Shown: positions 26,145 through 36,117, numbered from the stretch's first letter. The stretch is 64,000 bases of DNA from Polyangiaceae bacterium (GCA_013361525.1 JABFXY010000188.1:1-64000); one strand, 5' to 3'. Program-made: numbers and translations. The notes: generated by a model not told the origin, from the sequence alone.

Positions 26145-29100
26145 GGGACCCTTCGAATGTCGCGGAGCGACTCGAAAATATCGCGCTCCACCGTGGTCGG
26201 TCCGGGTTGTTTTTGCTTCGTGCGCGCCTCTTCGTTGGGCCCGCACACCGCGCGATACGCGCAGCGTTCACACGCGCCTTCACGCGGCGCTGCGACGAAG
26301 ATGCCCTTTTCCACCGCCATGTCGATCGTGTCGAGCACGCGAATGGCCTTCGCGACGTTGTCGGACGCGACCGCGACGTGCACCGACTCGTAAGCACCGC
26401 GTCGCGTCGCATAGTAGAGGCGGCACGCAGCGACGACGTCGTCGCTCGCGACCGCCCGACCGCGAAGGTTTTCGACCGCGAGCGCATAGAGCAACGGCTG
26501 CAGCATCTCGCCGCCACCGGTAATCGTGACGCCCTTCCGGCGTTCTTCAGGGACGCGGCCGGTTTTGTAATCGGTGATGCGGAGGCGCCCCTGTGCATCT
26601 CGCTCGACGGAGTCGATGGCGCCCTTCAATCGATAGCCACCGCTCACGCGCACGGGCTCTTCCACGCTCTCGGGTGCCAAGTGGCGATGCCGGGGGAGCC
26701 CGAACGACAGCTCTGCGCGGTGAGGGCGATAGCCGTCGCCGCGAGCGATCTCCTCTTCTGCAAAACCGACGAGGTCGGCCTCGATTCGAGCCATTTCGGA
26801 TTCGAAGACACGCTCGACGATCGGCTCGAACCGCCGCATCGCGCGCTCGCCGACGGCGCGCACGATCGAACGAATCTCGGCGATCACGCGATCACGCGAT
26901 TCAGGAAGCTGAGGATCGATATCCAGCGCCGCGAGCTTCGAGCCGAGCATGGCCTGGCATTGGTGATAGAGGTCGCCGAAAAGCAGCGGATCGAGGCGAT
27001 CGACCTCTTCGAGGACGGCGCGTCGCGAGAGCCCCGCGAGGCTCCGCAAGTAGAAGCGATAGGGGCACGCGGCGTACGCTTCGAGGGCCGACGGTGCGTA
27101 GGCGCGGGTCGACAATCGATGGGAAGCGAGCAGGGTGCGCGTCGCCGGCTGCGTCGCGAAGAACCCGTCGCTCGCCGTGAAGCGCGGGGCGTTGTGGCGC
27201 AACCACCGAGCGCGCAACGCGCGCAGCAGGACCGGGTTCGCTTCGATCAAGAAGCGCGCTCGGCCCTTCATCGACGCGTCTTTTCGGCCGCGCAGATCGC
27301 GAATCTTCGCGAGGGAATACTCGAAGTCGTCGATGGTGTTGTCCGTGCTGTGCGGCGCGGGCCACGACAAGAGGATGCGCGACGGCGGTGTGGCCGCTCG
27401 CTCCATTTGGTCGAGGCTCGGCAGCCGGCCATCGATGGCCCGCGCAACCTCCATCGCGAATACCGACGGGACCCGAGGTCGACCCGTCGCGGCCTCGTAG
27501 CGCGGATACGTGAGGTAGAGCCGCTCCTTCGCGGCGCCGGCCGCGACGTACAGCCGCAGCCGCTCGTCCGCGGTCCGTTCGACGACGGTGGGCAGTCCGA
27601 CCCGGTCGCGGGCCTCGTCGGCGAGCAGCGGGTCTTCACGCGTTCGGGCGGGGAAAAGCCCCTCGGCGAGGCCGGCGACGACGGCAACCCTGCGCGCGCG
27701 TCCGCGCATCGAATCGATGGCCGTCACGACGACTTGTGCGCGCCCTTCGTCGACGGCGCGTGTCCCTGCACGCTCCAGCCAGCGCAGCCTCGGATCCAAA
27801 ATGGCCAGCACCTCGTCGAGGTCGACCTCCGAATCCGACGTGGCCAGCGCTTCGAGCTCCACCATCAGCGACTGAATGGGAGCCGGACGTTTCAATGCAA
27901 TGGTCGCGAGCTCGCCGATGGCCCGCGCGAACGCCGCCCACGTTCCACGGAGCGGCACGCGATCGAGCCCCTCGAGGATCGGCGAGAGCCCGATCCACAG
28001 CTCGTCGAGCTCGGCACAGGCTCGATCGGCGCGTGATTGCGCTTCGCTCGGTCGAGCGTCGTCGTCCGCCTCCTCCCATTCGAGCCCGGCGCGCGCCGCG
28101 AGGATCTCTTCTTTCGCAATGCCGATACGGCTCGCGATGTAGCTCGCGATCGAGCCGGCCTGGCGCGCGCGCGAGATGCCGATCTCGCCGAGCATTCGGA
28201 TCCATTTCCGAAGCGGCGGAGGTCGAAATGCGATCGCGGCCGCGTCGTCTTCGTCGGACGGGTCCTCGTCGCGATCGATCGCGTCGGCGTCACCGCCGAA
28301 TCGACCGAGGTCGCTGTCCGTCGCGAGGACGATCTCCGCCGATACGACCGGGATCCGCGGCATCTGCGCCGTCGAGAGGTATTCGAACAACCGGCGGCCG
28401 GAGCCACGCTGGGCACGGCACTTGAGGAGCGCGAGGAGGGCGCGGCCCGCCGGATGGGGCCGCCGCGCACCGGTCTCGAACCGCGCGGGGATCCCCGCGC
28501 GACCGAAGGCCGAAGCGAGGTGTGAGGCGTAGGTCTCGCGCGACGGAATCAACACCGCCATTTCGTCGAAAGGCACGCCGCGCGCACTCTCGTCGAGGAG
28601 CAAACGCGCGATCTCCACCGCTTCCAGGGATTCGGAGGGCGCGGACCGAAGCGAGACCGACTTGTCCGAGAGGCGTGAGGCATCCTCGAGATCCGCCGCG
28701 ACCAGCCTGTGTCGAAACCGAGAGAGCGTCGCGCCTGTATCGGGCTCCTCGAGCTCCGCGATGTCGATCCGCATCGCGCGCATCGCGCGCATCGTTCGGT
28801 GATCACCGGCAGGGATCAGCACGACGGCGTCGGGCGCTGACGCGAGGACCCGCTCGATGAGGAGGCACTCGACGCGATCGCGGACCGGCACGTCGAGGAG
28901 CACGACCGGCAGCCCCGCGAGCGGGGTTCGCTCCATGTTCGCAGCCGCGACGCGAAACACGTCGGCGCGGGTCGCGAGCCGCTGCTCGGCGAGCCCGCGG
29001 CGCAGCTCCTTCGCAAGCACGGCGAGGTCCTTTGCGTTTGGCGCAGCGCCCGCGAGCGCGTCGAGATCGACGTCTTCCCGATCGAGCTCCGCGAGGGTTC

Positions 29101-29506
29101 GAGCGAGGCAGAGCGCAAAGCCCGGTGTGTCGGCGACGGGCGGCCCCGAGGTCGACGGCCGTCCGAAATGCTCGAGTGAGCCCGCCTGTAGCTCGGTCCT
29201 CGCGACGATTCTCGCGAGCGCTTCGAGCACGATGGAAGTCGCAGGCGTCTTGCCGTCGAGCGACAGCGCGAGCGCGGCGCATTCGGTTGCCAGGCCGGAG
29301 AGCGTCTTTCGATGGAGCCCGAAAACCGCTTGGTGCTCGAAGGTAAGCGCGATCGCGAGCTCGTCGATCGCCGGCCGATTCGGCCCCACGACGAGACACT
29401 CCGCCTTCGAACCCTTCTCGGCGAGGTGCCCTTCGACGAATCGCCTCGCCGTTTCGATTCGGAGCGCGGACGTCCTCGCGACGAACGCGCGCGGAGAAAC
29501 CGTCAT
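26141..29506 (-). CDS. addB: AddB-like PD-(D/E)XK nuclease/helicase-like subunit with Fe-S cysteines
   Basis: A 1121-residue protein. The N-terminal two-thirds is helicase-like without a clear Walker A, as in many AddB-type inactivated helicases. The C-terminal nuclease has LKGAIDSVE, ITDYKTG and a downstream GEMLQPLLYAL. The Fe-S cysteines typical of AddB nucleases are present: one in AACPYRFYLRSL and three in CERCAYRAVC near the end. It should pair with the AddA-like subunit. ATG at 29506 overlaps the dipeptidase stop by four bases. Its length equals that of its partner, which I take as chance. Confidence 0.87.
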   Translation of the reverse strand: MTVSPRAFVARTSALRIETARRFVEGHLAEKGSKAECLVVGPNRPAIDELAIALTFEHQAVFGLHRKTLSGLATECAALALSLDGKTPATSIVLEALARIVARTELQAGSLEHFGRPSTSGPPVADTPGFALCLARTLAELDREDVDLDALAGAAPNAKDLAVLAKELRRGLAEQRLATRADVFRVAAANMERTPLAGLPVVLLDVPVRDRVECLLIERVLASAPDAVVLIPAGDHRTMRAMRAMRIDIAELEEPDTGATLSRFRHRLVAADLEDASRLSDKSVSLRSAPSESLEAVEIARLLLDESARGVPFDEMAVLIPSRETYASHLASAFGRAGIPARFETGARRPHPAGRALLALLKCRAQRGSGRRLFEYLSTAQMPRIPVVSAEIVLATDSDLGRFGGDADAIDRDEDPSDEDDAAAIAFRPPPLRKWIRMLGEIGISRARQAGSIASYIASRIGIAKEEILAARAGLEWEEADDDARPSEAQSRADRACAELDELWIGLSPILEGLDRVPLRGTWAAFARAIGELATIALKRPAPIQSLMVELEALATSDSEVDLDEVLAILDPRLRWLERAGTRAVDEGRAQVVVTAIDSMRGRARRVAVVAGLAEGLFPARTREDPLLADEARDRVGLPTVVERTADERLRLYVAAGAAKERLYLTYPRYEAATGRPRVPSVFAMEVARAIDGRLPSLDQMERAATPPSRILLSWPAPHSTDNTIDDFEYSLAKIRDLRGRKDASMKGRARFLIEANPVLLRALRARWLRHNAPRFTASDGFFATQPATRTLLASHRLSTRAYAPSALEAYAACPYRFYLRSLAGLSRRAVLEEVDRLDPLLFGDLYHQCQAMLGSKLAALDIDPQLPESRDRVIAEIRSIVRAVGERAMRRFEPIVERVFESEMARIEADLVGFAEEEIARGDGYRPHRAELSFGLPRHRHLAPESVEEPVRVSGGYRLKGAIDSVERDAQGRLRITDYKTGRVPEERRKGVTITGGGEMLQPLLYALAVENLRGRAVASDDVVAACRLYYATRRGAYESVHVAVASDNVAKAIRVLDTIDMAVEKGIFVAAPREGACERCAYRAVCGPNEEARTKQKQPGPTTVERDIFESLRDIRRVP

Positions 29507-30624
29507 CCGCGCAAAGCCTCGACCACCCGAAGGAAGTTCGCCCCGAGGATCTTCCGGACGGTCGAAGGAGACAGCCCCCGCGTCAGCATCTTGTCCACGA
29601 GGATCGGCAGCTCGAGGCACGTCGGCATGTCGCGCGGCGTGACGATGGCGCCGTCCCAATCGCTGCCGAGCGAAGCGAAGTCGTCACCGGCCACCTTCAC
29701 CACGTGCGCGAGGTGGTCGACGATTCGATCGGCGCGGCCTGCCCATTTCGAGTCTCCGAGGAACGTCGCCTCGTACATGATGCCGATGGTTCCGCCAGTG
29801 TTCGCGACGGCCTTGATTTGATCGTCGTCGAGGTTGCGCCAGTGGTCGTGTACGCCGCAGACGCCGGTATGGGTGACGAGCACCGGCTGCGAGCGATCCG
29901 TCACCTCGAGTGCGTCCCAGAAGCCGGGGCGTGAGATATGCGCGAGGTCGACGAAGATCTTCTTTTCGTTGAGGCGCCGAATGTAATCGCGGCCCCGATC
30001 CGTGAGACCCGCGTCGCTCTTCAGCTTCAATGGTGCGCTCGTCGCGCCGAGCTCGGAGGACGTGAGATGTACGATCGTCACGCGCAAAACGCTTCGGTCG
30101 GGGATCGCGTCGAGCGCGTCGGGCGCGACGTCGAGGGCATTGCCACCCTGAATGCCGATGAATGCGCCGTGTTTGCCGGCAGCACGCGCCGCGCGGTATT
30201 CGGCCGCGCTCGTCACGACCTGGAACTCGTCGCTCACCGAATCGAAGATCGATCGCAGCTGCGCGAGGTTCTCTTTGAAGGTCGATTTGCGCTCGGTCGC
30301 GACGCGAGCGGGGTTCGTCGTGATGACCCACGTCGCGCCGGTAACCCCGGCTTCGAGAATGCGGGGGAAGTCGACCTGCGAGTAGAAGCTCGCGCCGAAG
30401 AGGCCGCGATCGTGGCGCTTCGTGAGGTCGTAGCCGAACACGCGCGTCCAGATGAACGAATCGATGTGGAGATCGATGACGTCGCTGTCGAGGTAGAGGT
30501 CCACCGCCTCGCGCGAGATGCCGAGCTCTTTCGCCCAGGCGGCCGGATCCTTTCGATGGTCGACCCAGTCGCGCGCTTCGCCCTCGGATTGTGACGCAGC
30601 CTCACCGTGCATCGAAGACCCCAT
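29503..30624 (-). CDS. Membrane dipeptidase family (M19) peptidase
   Basis: Up to 373 residues; ATG at 30612 is an equally good start. The M19 zinc site is visible as DLHIDS (H53, D55). Further likely ligands are FVDLAHIS, LVTHTGV and GSDWDG. These enzymes cleave dipeptides, some with D-residues, and some act on beta-lactams or other amides. No signal peptide is seen, so it is probably cytoplasmic. It overlaps the hydrolase upstream and addB downstream, placing it in a four-gene operon. Its role beside a recombination nuclease is unclear. Confidence 0.87.
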   Translation of the reverse strand: MGSSMHGEAASQSEGEARDWVDHRKDPAAWAKELGISREAVDLYLDSDVIDLHIDSFIWTRVFGYDLTKRHDRGLFGASFYSQVDFPRILEAGVTGATWVITTNPARVATERKSTFKENLAQLRSIFDSVSDEFQVVTSAAEYRAARAAGKHGAFIGIQGGNALDVAPDALDAIPDRSVLRVTIVHLTSSELGATSAPLKLKSDAGLTDRGRDYIRRLNEKKIFVDLAHISRPGFWDALEVTDRSQPVLVTHTGVCGVHDHWRNLDDDQIKAVANTGGTIGIMYEATFLGDSKWAGRADRIVDHLAHVVKVAGDDFASLGSDWDGAIVTPRDMPTCLELPILVDKMLTRGLSPSTVRKILGANFLRVVEALRG

Positions 30625-31711
30625 GTTTTTTCATCATTCGGCCGATGGCGCGAAAGCCGTCGCTTCGACCGATTTGCAAGAGGTGTCCACCCGGAAAGCG
30701 GACGAGCTCGCTGTCGAAGTGTCGCGAGAGCTTCTCCGCGTGGCTGATGGGTGTGATTCGATCGCCCTCGCCGCCGACGACGACGAGCGCGTCGCCCGGT
30801 ACCTTGGGTGTTCGCGCGAAAGGGCTCACGACGTGATGCGCCCGTTCGAGGAGCTCGTGCTGCTCGCGCTGCTGATCCACCGTCCCGACGAAGCGACCCG
30901 CCTCGAGCGCGACGTCGGCGAACGACGCGAGCGGGATCAACAGCGCAGAGAACGCGAGCGCCGGCTCGACGGTCGAGAGAAGCCCGACGGTGTAGCCGCC
31001 GAGGCTCATGCCCATCGCGCCGACGAGCGGTGCGCCCCGCGCGCGAAAAAACGCGACGAGCGCCCGAAGATCCGCAATGCCCTGCCGGAACGCTTCGTTC
31101 GTGAACCGCGGATCCGTGCCCGGGAAGCGAGGAGGTGAGCGAGGCTCCGCGCGAACGGCGTGGAACGGAAGGACGAACAACGCGACGTCGAGCCCGCGCT
31201 CGAGTAGCCAGCTCATCGGCCACACGTGCTCTTCGATCGCGTATTGGCCTGCTCGGTAGCCGTGCACGAGGATGACGGCGGGCCGACCCGGACCGCCGCC
31301 CGACCGCCGGCCGAGGAACATGCGCGCGGCCGCGCTGTGATTCTCGACGACGGCGGAAAAACGCGCGGAGAGCTGCGGGTCGTCGCAGAACGTCGTCGTT
31401 CGCGAGATCCAACGCGCGTCGAAGACGTCGGCTGTGATCTTCCCCGCGCGCCGCTGGCCCACTTTGACGAGCTTGGGATCGCAGGCGACGGCTTCGCCGA
31501 AGAACCGATCGACCGATTCGAGTGGAGCCGCCGCCGCATAGACCGTCTCGATCTGGCGTAGGGCGGCAGCGCGCTCCTCCGGGCCGAGCGACTCCGCGCG
31601 CGAGCGCTTGCGTGCGTTCGCGCTTCGACCTGTCAGCCCGCGTCCGACGAGGCGATCGACGGAGGAGGAGACGGTGCCGATGAGTCGCTTGCCGATCGAG
31701 CTGCCGATCAT
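30602..31711 (-). CDS. Alpha/beta hydrolase
   Basis: A 369-residue hydrolase-fold protein. ILVHGYRAGQ (about 147-156) gives the oxyanion region, and GMSLGG (234-239) the nucleophile elbow with S236. A C-terminal VVVGGEGDRITP and FPGGHLLQI probably supply the acid and histidine. The first 45 residues are basic and low in hydrophobics, not a signal peptide. ATG at 31711 is preferred over the longer frame because the TAXI-type gene begins divergently at 31813. It heads the operon that continues into the dipeptidase and addB-addA genes. Substrate unknown. Confidence 0.82.
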   Translation of the reverse strand: MIGSSIGKRLIGTVSSSVDRLVGRGLTGRSANARKRSRAESLGPEERAAALRQIETVYAAAAPLESVDRFFGEAVACDPKLVKVGQRRAGKITADVFDARWISRTTTFCDDPQLSARFSAVVENHSAAARMFLGRRSGGGPGRPAVILVHGYRAGQYAIEEHVWPMSWLLERGLDVALFVLPFHAVRAEPRSPPRFPGTDPRFTNEAFRQGIADLRALVAFFRARGAPLVGAMGMSLGGYTVGLLSTVEPALAFSALLIPLASFADVALEAGRFVGTVDQQREQHELLERAHHVVSPFARTPKVPGDALVVVGGEGDRITPISHAEKLSRHFDSELVRFPGGHLLQIGRSDGFRAIGRMMKKHGVFDAR

Positions 31712-31812
31712 GGTCGTGAACCGACCGGAGGCTACCCCACGGCGCACGCGCGCGAAACGTGCGGGACGGTTTTTCGGCTCGTCGCGGAGGCCTAGCGATA
31801 ACGTTTGTGGCG

Positions 31813-33183
31813 ATGGCGGGCTTCGGTAGGCGGCTGCGGCAGAGTCCGAAGCTGATGGCGTTCTGGATTGCCACATCGATCGTGGCAATCATCGTCGGCG
31901 TCGTCGTGTGGCTGAGCGATCCTCCCCCGCCGCGCCACGTGCGCATTGCGACGGGCGACGAGCACGGCGCGTACTTCGAATACGGCGGCCTCATCGCGCG
32001 CGACCTGCAGCGCCGAGGCGTGCGGTCCGTGGACGTGCAGCCGACGAAAGGCTCGGTCGAGAACCTCGGTCTACTCGCGGACAAGCGCGCCGACGTCGCG
32101 TTCGTTCACGGAGGATCGGCGCGCGCGGCGCTCTCCGAAAAGCATCAGGAAGAGCTCCGATCGATTGCGAGCATCTATTCCGAACCGATTTGGCTCTTTC
32201 ACCGCGCCGACGAAAAGGTCCGCCGGCTATCGGACTATCGACCCTCCGAGGACGGCAAGCGACGCACGATCGGGATTGGCCTCGAGGGGAGCGGCACACG
32301 CGTCGACGCGATCGAGATCCTTCGGATCGCCGGCATCACGGAGGACAACACCAACCTCGTCGCGCTCGATCCCACGAGCGCCGCCGCGGCCCTGGAGCGA
32401 GGTGAGCTCGACGCGACGTTCGAGAGCGGCTCGCCCACGTCGCCGATCATTCAGAGCTTGTTGCGAATGCCGGGGGTGAAGCTCCTCGGCTTTTCCGATC
32501 ATCGCGCGTACACGAAGCGCCTGCCCCACCTGACGGCGGTGGAGGTGGATCGTGCGCTCCTGTCCGTCGAGGACGACCTCCCGAAAGAGCCGCTGGTTTT
32601 GCTCGCGACGCGCGCGACGCTCGTCGTGCGCAAGGACACACATCCGCGCATCGTCGAGCTCCTGTTGATGACGGCGAAAGAGCGATTTGGCCCAGGCAAT
32701 CTCCTCGATCCGCCCGACACCTTCCCTTCGTCGACCGGCCTCGAGCTCGAGCAACACCCGGCCGCGCGGCTCTACATGGCGGAGGGGCAGTCGTGGATGA
32801 GTCGCCACATCTCGTTCAATGCGCTTCTGTGGCTCGATCGGCTCAAGCTCTTGCTGGTGCCCATCATCACCGTGTTGCTTCCGGCGGCCGGGCTCGCTCC
32901 GAAGCTCCTCGGTGTACACCCCGGCTTCGTGCTCGGGAGGGAGTACGAGAAGCTTCGCGAGTACGAGCGACGTGTCGAGGAGGCGACCGACGCCGCGACG
33001 ATCGAGCGCGAGCTCGAGGCCGTCCGCGCCTTCAAGAAGGGCCTTCGCGACCTGGCGGTGAAGATGCCTCGAAGCCGCGAGCGCATCTACGAGCTGCGCA
33101 GAAACGCGCGTCTGGTCGAGGACGAAGCGACGGACCGGCTCGTCCTCATGCGGCGCGCGGAGGCCGGCGATCTCGACGCGTGA
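31813..33183 (+). CDS. TAXI-family solute-binding protein, membrane-anchored
   Basis: A 456-residue protein. An N-terminal anchor helix (LMAFWIATSIVAIIVGVVVWL) is followed by a TAXI-type binding domain (HVRIATGDEHGAYFEYGGLI, then VQPTKGSVENLGLLADKRADVAFVHGG). A second membrane helix (LLLVPIITVLLPAAGLAP, about 355-372) precedes a coiled-coil C-terminus rich in Glu and Arg. Ordinary TAXI proteins are free periplasmic receptors for TRAP transporters. Here both ends are anchored and no TRAP permease is nearby. It may sense rather than transport. It converges on the Sel1 lipoprotein gene. Confidence 0.83.
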   Translation: MAGFGRRLRQSPKLMAFWIATSIVAIIVGVVVWLSDPPPPRHVRIATGDEHGAYFEYGGLIARDLQRRGVRSVDVQPTKGSVENLGLLADKRADVAFVHGGSARAALSEKHQEELRSIASIYSEPIWLFHRADEKVRRLSDYRPSEDGKRRTIGIGLEGSGTRVDAIEILRIAGITEDNTNLVALDPTSAAAALERGELDATFESGSPTSPIIQSLLRMPGVKLLGFSDHRAYTKRLPHLTAVEVDRALLSVEDDLPKEPLVLLATRATLVVRKDTHPRIVELLLMTAKERFGPGNLLDPPDTFPSSTGLELEQHPAARLYMAEGQSWMSRHISFNALLWLDRLKLLLVPIITVLLPAAGLAPKLLGVHPGFVLGREYEKLREYERRVEEATDAATIERELEAVRAFKKGLRDLAVKMPRSRERIYELRRNARLVEDEATDRLVLMRRAEAGDLDA

Positions 33184-33198
33184 GCCGCGTTACCTTCC

Positions 33199-34359
33199 TC
33201 ACGGCTTCTTGAGCTTGCAGGCGAAGTCGGCGCCCCCGTCGCATGCCTTTGCGAAGAGCTGATTGGCGCGCGCGGCATCTTTTTCGATGCCGATGCCGTC
33301 GCGAAGGCAGATGCCAAAGTTGCCACAACCCATCATCGAGCCCTTGTCGCAGGCCTGCTCGTAGAGCGATGCGGCTCGAGGCAAATCCTTCTTCACGCCG
33401 AGCCCACGCTCCGCCGCGTACCCGAGCTCGTTGCAGCCTCGATCGTTGCCGGCGTTGCAGCCGCGCTCGAAGAACCCGGCTGCGGCCTTCGGATCTTTCG
33501 GAGGTAGGGTGCCGTTCTGCGCGTAGACGCCGAGGTTCGTGCAGGCTCGGCCCGAGCCTTCGTCGCAAGCCTTTCGAAGCTGGGCCTCGCCGGCCTTCTT
33601 GTCGGCCTTCACGCCCAGGCCCTCGAACGACATCGTGCCGTGGTTGCTGCAGCCGTCCTGGTCGCCGAGCTTGCAACCTTTGTCGAAGAGCTCGAACCCT
33701 TTCGCGTCGTCCTTCTTCGTGCCGCGCGCCTCGACGTACATCAGACCGCCGAGGACACACGAGCCGCCGTCATCGAGCCCACACGCCTTGTCGAATCGCT
33801 GGAGCGCCTCCTCGGGACGAGCAGGGACGACGCGGCGCTCGAGCATGAGACCGGCGTTGCGGCAGCCGAGCGGGCTCGCGCCTTCACACGCCTTTTCGTA
33901 GTGCTTCAGCGCTTCGTCATACGACTGCGGCACGGCGCGTCCCCGCTCGTAGAGGACGCCGAGGTTGTTGCAGCTTCCGGCGTGCGCGAAGAGGCACCCC
34001 TTGTCGTATTTCTCCTTCGCGTTGACGAACTCGTCGTTCTTCTCCGCCTCGAGACCTTCGGTGAGGCAGAGGTCCGGACGCTCTTTGCCGCACTCGAGCT
34101 GCGCGATCACGGGCGACGCGCCCGAGCCGGTGCATTGAACGAACTTCGAGGTCTTGCGATTGCCGGGCAGCGCTTCGACGGTGATGCTTCCGCTGCAGGT
34201 TTGGCCGTCGCGTTTCGCGGTGAACTCGTAGCCTTCGCCGCCCTTCTCGAGCTCGATGTCGGTGAACCCGTCTCGCTCGAGCTCCTCGCGCGCCATGCCC
34301 TCCGTCTGGCAACCGAGGGCCAGCAACGACACCAGCGCGGCGAAGGACGATCGCTTCAC
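33199..34359 (-). CDS. Cysteine-containing Sel1-repeat lipoprotein
   Basis: A 386-residue protein with lipobox LALGC (C17). After a small domain (about 25-90) come roughly seven Sel1-like repeats of 36-37 residues. Each holds two cysteines spaced eight apart (KACEGASPLGC, KGCKLGDQDGC, KACDEGSGRAC), the disulphide-linked form known from Helicobacter Hcp proteins. Sel1 proteins serve as scaffolds. GTG at 34359 overlaps the stop of the aldo-keto reductase gene by four bases, so the two are coupled, though no link in function is evident. Confidence 0.87.
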   Translation of the reverse strand: MKRSSFAALVSLLALGCQTEGMAREELERDGFTDIELEKGGEGYEFTAKRDGQTCSGSITVEALPGNRKTSKFVQCTGSGASPVIAQLECGKERPDLCLTEGLEAEKNDEFVNAKEKYDKGCLFAHAGSCNNLGVLYERGRAVPQSYDEALKHYEKACEGASPLGCRNAGLMLERRVVPARPEEALQRFDKACGLDDGGSCVLGGLMYVEARGTKKDDAKGFELFDKGCKLGDQDGCSNHGTMSFEGLGVKADKKAGEAQLRKACDEGSGRACTNLGVYAQNGTLPPKDPKAAAGFFERGCNAGNDRGCNELGYAAERGLGVKKDLPRAASLYEQACDKGSMMGCGNFGICLRDGIGIEKDAARANQLFAKACDGGADFACKLKKP

Positions 34360-35327
34360 CAGGCGTACGCTTCCGGGGCGGCGCCGCCCGGGCCCGGGAA
34401 GATGTCGTCGAGCTCTTTCTTCACCTCGTCGGTGAGCTCGATCTCGATCGCACGAATGGCGGAGTCGAGCTGATCCGCCGTGCGCGGACCGATGATCGGC
34501 GCGGTGACGATCGGATTCGCCATCACCCACGCCAGCGCGATTTCGCCCGGGAGCGCGCCGATCCGCTCGCAGAGCGCCTCGAACCGCTCGAGCTTCGGCC
34601 GGTGCTTCTCGATCCATTTCTGCTGCATGTCCGATGCGCGCCGGCCCTCCGACGCCTTCTTCAATGCACCGCCGAGGACACCACCTTTGAGCGGGCTCCA
34701 AGGGATCATGCCCAGCCCGTAGGCCTCGCATGCAGGCAAAACCTCGAGCTCCACGGTCCGATCGATGAGGTTGTAGAGGCTCTGCTCGGCGACGAGACCA
34801 AGAAACCCTCGCTGCTTCGCGGTCTCGCACGCGCGTGCGATGTGCCACCCGGCGAAGTTGCTCGACCCGACGTAGAGCACCTTGCCCTGCGTCACGAGCG
34901 TCTCCATCGCTTGCCAGATCTCCTCCCACGGCGTGTCGCGATCGATGTGGTGCATCTGGTAGACGTCGATGCAGTCCGTCTTCAATCGGCGGAGCGACGC
35001 TTCACATGCGCGCACGATGTGCAGCGCCGAGAGGCGCGATTGGTTCGGCCAATCGCCCATCGTGCCGTACACCTTCGTCGCGAGGACGGTCTTCTCGCGG
35101 CGGCCGTCGCCCTGCTCGAACCAGCGGCCGATGATCTGCTCGGTTACGCCTTCCCCGCGCTTCCATCCGTAGACGTTCGCGGTATCGAAGAAGTTGATTC
35201 CGAGCTCGAGCGCGCGATCCATGATCGCGTGCGACTCGGCCTCCGCGGTGTGCGGACCGAAGTTCATCGTGCCGAGGCACACGCGGCTCACCTTCAGCCC
35301 GGTGCGACCGAGGTTCTGGTATCGCAT
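34356..35327 (-). CDS. Aldo/keto reductase
   Basis: A 323-residue TIM-barrel oxidoreductase. The catalytic tetrad can be placed: Asp and Tyr in FFDTANVYGW, Lys in VLATKVYG, and His in YQMHHID. The cofactor loops (IPWSPLKGG, IGPRTADQLDSA) fit NADPH-dependent members of the AKR family that resemble potassium-channel beta subunits or YghZ/Tas types. It reduces an aldehyde or ketone of unknown identity. It sits between a small lipoprotein gene (38 bases upstream) and the Sel1 lipoprotein gene. Confidence 0.9.
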   Translation of the reverse strand: MRYQNLGRTGLKVSRVCLGTMNFGPHTAEAESHAIMDRALELGINFFDTANVYGWKRGEGVTEQIIGRWFEQGDGRREKTVLATKVYGTMGDWPNQSRLSALHIVRACEASLRRLKTDCIDVYQMHHIDRDTPWEEIWQAMETLVTQGKVLYVGSSNFAGWHIARACETAKQRGFLGLVAEQSLYNLIDRTVELEVLPACEAYGLGMIPWSPLKGGVLGGALKKASEGRRASDMQQKWIEKHRPKLERFEALCERIGALPGEIALAWVMANPIVTAPIIGPRTADQLDSAIRAIEIELTDEVKKELDDIFPGPGGAAPEAYAW

Positions 35328-35365
35328 GCGGGGAGCCTACCACCCGCCGCGATGATGAGGCCCGC

Positions 35366-35917
35366 TCAGTCGGTGTGGATCTCGAGGTCGTACGCCGCGC
35401 AGTCGGCGGGTGGATTGGTCCTCGTGATCGTCAAGACGGCGAAACCGCTGTCGGTGTCGTCGAGGGCGCTGCCTGCGCAGTCGTAGGTCAGGTCGATGTA
35501 GAGCTCGTCCGGTCCCGCGACGCGGCACGCGCGACCGCGCGACGACTGGACCTCTTCACCATTGCAGTTGAACTCGAGCATGACGTCGCTCGTGCATTGG
35601 TATTCGAGCGTCATCTCCAGCTGCTCGTTGTCCTGCCCCTCGAGCCAGATCTCGACCTCGGGATTTCCGTCGATACCTTCGTCGCGAACGTTGAAGAAGA
35701 AGACGTCGGTGTCGTCGCGGCTGTCGAGCGTCAGCGGCAGATTCACCGTCGTCTCTTGATCGGTGAAGTCGCCGAGGTCGGTCGCTTCGTCGAAGTCCTC
35801 GTTGCTCTCGTAGCCGTCGATTGCGCAGGGGTCGCGCCGGCAGCCCGTCGCGAGTGACGCCGTGGCGATCGCCAAACAGGGGAGCCAGCGAGCAAGCGAA
35901 GAAGCGCGACCGTTCAT
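35366..35917 (-). CDS. Small lipoprotein with PPC-like beta domain
   Basis: A 183-residue protein with lipobox LATGC (C26) and an acidic beta-rich domain. The pattern ESNEDFDEATDLGDF, then DDTDVFFFNV and a closing DLEIHTD, resembles pre-peptidase C-terminal (PPC-like) domains found in secreted myxobacterial proteins. aggagatc precedes the ATG at 35917. Probably a surface or periplasmic binding domain; no catalytic motif is present. It is the first gene before the aldo-keto reductase. Confidence 0.8.
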   Translation of the reverse strand: MNGRASSLARWLPCLAIATASLATGCRRDPCAIDGYESNEDFDEATDLGDFTDQETTVNLPLTLDSRDDTDVFFFNVRDEGIDGNPEVEIWLEGQDNEQLEMTLEYQCTSDVMLEFNCNGEEVQSSRGRACRVAGPDELYIDLTYDCAGSALDDTDSGFAVLTITRTNPPADCAAYDLEIHTD

Positions 35918-36117
35918 CGATGATCTCCTGGTCCGATGGTAGCCAGCCGGTCCCGCGTACGTCGACCGCGCGAGCCTTTCGGGCACGATTGCACCGCGCC
36001 GTGGGTCGGATCCTCGGGCCACAAAAGCGCGAAGGCCGCGCGGTTTCGCCTCTCCTCGAGGCGGCCGAGCGGCCTTCACTTCTTTTTCTATCGAATCGAG
36101 ATCGGCTCCGTCAGCAG

